DNA of 5,863 nucleotides from Thermoflexales bacterium (GTDB lineage: Bacteria > Chloroflexota > Anaerolineae > Fen-1058), in assembly GCA_017999195.1 (NCBI GenBank), contig JAGOBP010000284.1, forward strand, positions 1-5,863. Reading direction: 5' to 3'. Under the pieces are notes generated by a model. The model worked only from the letters and a program-made list of their open reading frames with translations. It did no database searches and was not told where the DNA came from. The position numbers were made by a program, and so were the translations under genes. Below are positions 5,103 to 5,863 of the stretch, in pieces. The stretch's first letter is position 1. Each line of letters opens with the position of its first letter.

Positions 5103-5477
5103 ATGTCGTTGCTCAAGAAGATCAGTGTCGTGCAGGTCAATGTCACCAACTGGGATCAAGCCAAGGCGTTTTACAGCGAGAAATTGGGGCTGCCCGTGTC
5201 GTTTGATATGGGCGCGGAAGTGGGCTGGTGCGAGTTTGGTCAGCAAGGCCAGACCACGCTCGCCATCAACCTGTGGCGCGATGGCGAACCGCCGCGCAAC
5301 GGCGGCGCGACGCCCGTCTTCGATGTGGACGACTGCCTCGCGGCGGTGGCTGAACTGCGATCGCGCGGCGTGAAGTGCGACGACGCCGAAGCCATTCCCG
5401 GCATGGTGACGTATGCCAACGTCTACGACCCGGAGGGCAATCGGTTCCAGATCGCGCAATCGACCTACCCCGGCTAG
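5103..5477 (+). CDS. VOC-superfamily (glyoxalase/bleomycin-resistance fold) protein
   Basis: A 124-residue protein with the paired beta-alpha-beta-beta-beta modules of the vicinal oxygen chelate fold. The first module (about 5-57) contains the signature NWDQAKAFYSEKLGLPV; the second (about 69-119) ends in the diagnostic YANVYDPEGNRFQIAQ. Members include glyoxalases, dioxygenases, metallothiol transferases and antibiotic-binding proteins. The positions that usually hold metal ligands appear to be Gln11 (often His) and Gln117 (usually Glu, as in GNxIEL), so metal binding may be weak or absent and a binding or detoxification role without classical metal catalysis is possible. The start at 5103 is preferred because GGGGGA (5093-5098) precedes it, the TATAAT box is 46 bases upstream, and the family similarity begins here; the longer frame from 5007 adds unrelated residues. 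It forms its own transcription unit, closed by a terminator. Confidence 0.88.
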   Translation: MSLLKKISVVQVNVTNWDQAKAFYSEKLGLPVSFDMGAEVGWCEFGQQGQTTLAINLWRDGEPPRNGGATPVFDVDDCLAAVAELRSRGVKCDDAEAIPGMVTYANVYDPEGNRFQIAQSTYPG

Positions 5478-5498
5478 GATAGCCGGTGCGCCAAGTTC

Positions 5499-5530
5499 AC
5501 AGCCCGCGCTTTGGTGCGGGCTGTTTGTTG
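5499..5530 (+). terminator. Rho-independent terminator after the VOC gene
   Basis: ACAGCCCGC (5499-5507) pairs perfectly with GCGGGCTGT (5516-5524), with an eight-base loop that can close further by a G-U and a C-G pair. The tail TTTGTTG follows directly (5524-5530). The stem is long and GC-rich with a somewhat interrupted U tract. It lies 21 bp past the VOC stop and before the promoter of the next gene. Confidence 0.8.
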
Positions 5531-5535
5531 TCCGA

Positions 5536-5564
5536 TTGACCCGCCCATCGATTAAGCCTAAAAT
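5536..5564 (+). promoter_or_regulatory. Sigma70-type promoter of the right-edge membrane protein gene
   Basis: TTGACC (5536-5541) and TAAAAT (5559-5564) have a 17-bp spacer, the same -35 box and spacing as the potD-like promoter. The predicted start near 5571 leaves a leader of about 23 bases that contains the ribosome site. It lies directly after the terminator, so the downstream gene is a separate unit. Confidence 0.7.
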
Positions 5565-5593
5565 ACAGGCATCTCACACGTGCGAGGCCGACG

Positions 5594-5863
5594 ATGGGCG
5601 ACAAAGACGAAATCGAGCGCATCAAACGCATTCGCGATCAACAAATCAGCGTCCGCTACGATCCCGACGAGAAGAAGGCACGCTACAATCAGATCAGCGT
5701 GAAGCGCCGACAGGGCACGCAAGTGACCTGGAAAAGCGTGCTGAAAGACGTGCCCGATAAAGTGTGGTGGGCGCTCATCGGCGGTTTGATCGGCCTCGTG
5801 TTCATGCTCATCATTCTGCGCCTGCCCAATCCGCCGTCGTATGCGCTGTACATCGGGTTGGCG
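5594..5863 (+). CDS. Unrecognised membrane protein, N-terminal part (runs off the right edge)
   Basis: Ninety codons are visible, open to the window end. The first 57 residues are highly charged and hydrophilic (Lys/Arg/Asp/Glu-rich, with RYDPDEKKARYNQISVKRR), so this should be a cytoplasmic N-terminal tail. Residues about 58-76 (VWWALIGGLIGLVFMLIIL) form a convincing membrane helix, then RLPNPPS and the start of another hydrophobic stretch (YALYIGLA) at the edge. GCGAGG (5582-5587) lies six bases before the ATG and a good promoter precedes it, so the start is firm. The positive charges before the helix fit an N-in topology. I do not recognise the family; it may be a small two-helix membrane protein or the start of a larger one. 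Confidence 0.75.
   Translation, partial: MGDKDEIERIKRIRDQQISVRYDPDEKKARYNQISVKRRQGTQVTWKSVLKDVPDKVWWALIGGLIGLVFMLIILRLPNPPSYALYIGLA

Noticed and set aside
1..5863. tRNA, rRNA, riboswitch, CRISPR array or phage genes
   Set aside because: No cloverleaf, conserved RNA segment, evenly spaced repeats or phage-type genes were seen on either strand.

Overview
The window looks like ordinary, gene-dense bacterial chromosome of moderately high GC. The mix suggests a member of the Chloroflexota (Anaerolineae-like) or a similar environmental lineage: a lipoprotein-anchored PotD-type binding protein, a MerR/TipAS regulator, a GT4 glycosyltransferase carrying a palindromic insertion, and a high density of the word CGATCG. 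That placement is inference from gene content, and no marker gene settles it. No tRNA, rRNA, CRISPR array or transposase is visible.

Layout. Positions 1-63 (-) hold the first 21 codons of a gene that leaves the window to the left, with a strong Shine-Dalgarno. A divergent intergenic region carries a near-consensus promoter for a polyamine-type solute-binding lipoprotein (potD-like, + strand, ending at 1296). That gene converges on a single-domain AAA ATPase (2284-1352, -). Upstream of the ATPase on the same strand is a MerR-family regulator with a TipAS ligand domain (3162-2365, -). A second divergent region (3163-3284) holds the regulator's promoter, with the 19-bp spacer typical of MerR targets, and an extended -10 promoter for a rightward pair: a Nudix hydrolase (3285-3785) and a GT4 glycosyltransferase (3782-5002) that overlap by 4 bp. 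Next are a small VOC/glyoxalase-fold protein (5103-5477) with its own -10 box and an intrinsic terminator (5499-5530), and then the start of an unrecognised membrane protein (5594 to the right edge).

How the genes fit together. The MerR/TipAS gene and the AAA ATPase may be one leftward unit (80-bp gap, no clear terminator), with the regulator acting on its own promoter. The Nudix and GT4 genes are translationally coupled, so they probably serve one nucleotide-sugar or glycan task. The PotD-like protein has no permease or ATPase gene beside it. The VOC protein and the membrane protein appear to be separate transcription units.

Most interesting points: (1) the MerR/TipAS gene appears to reproduce the two-product layout known for Streptomyces tipA, with a nearly leaderless long form plus an internal, Shine-Dalgarno-led ATG exactly at the start of the ligand domain; (2) an 82-bp palindromic element sits in frame inside the glycosyltransferase and is translated as about 30 extra residues; (3) CGATCG occurs 12 times where about 2 are expected.
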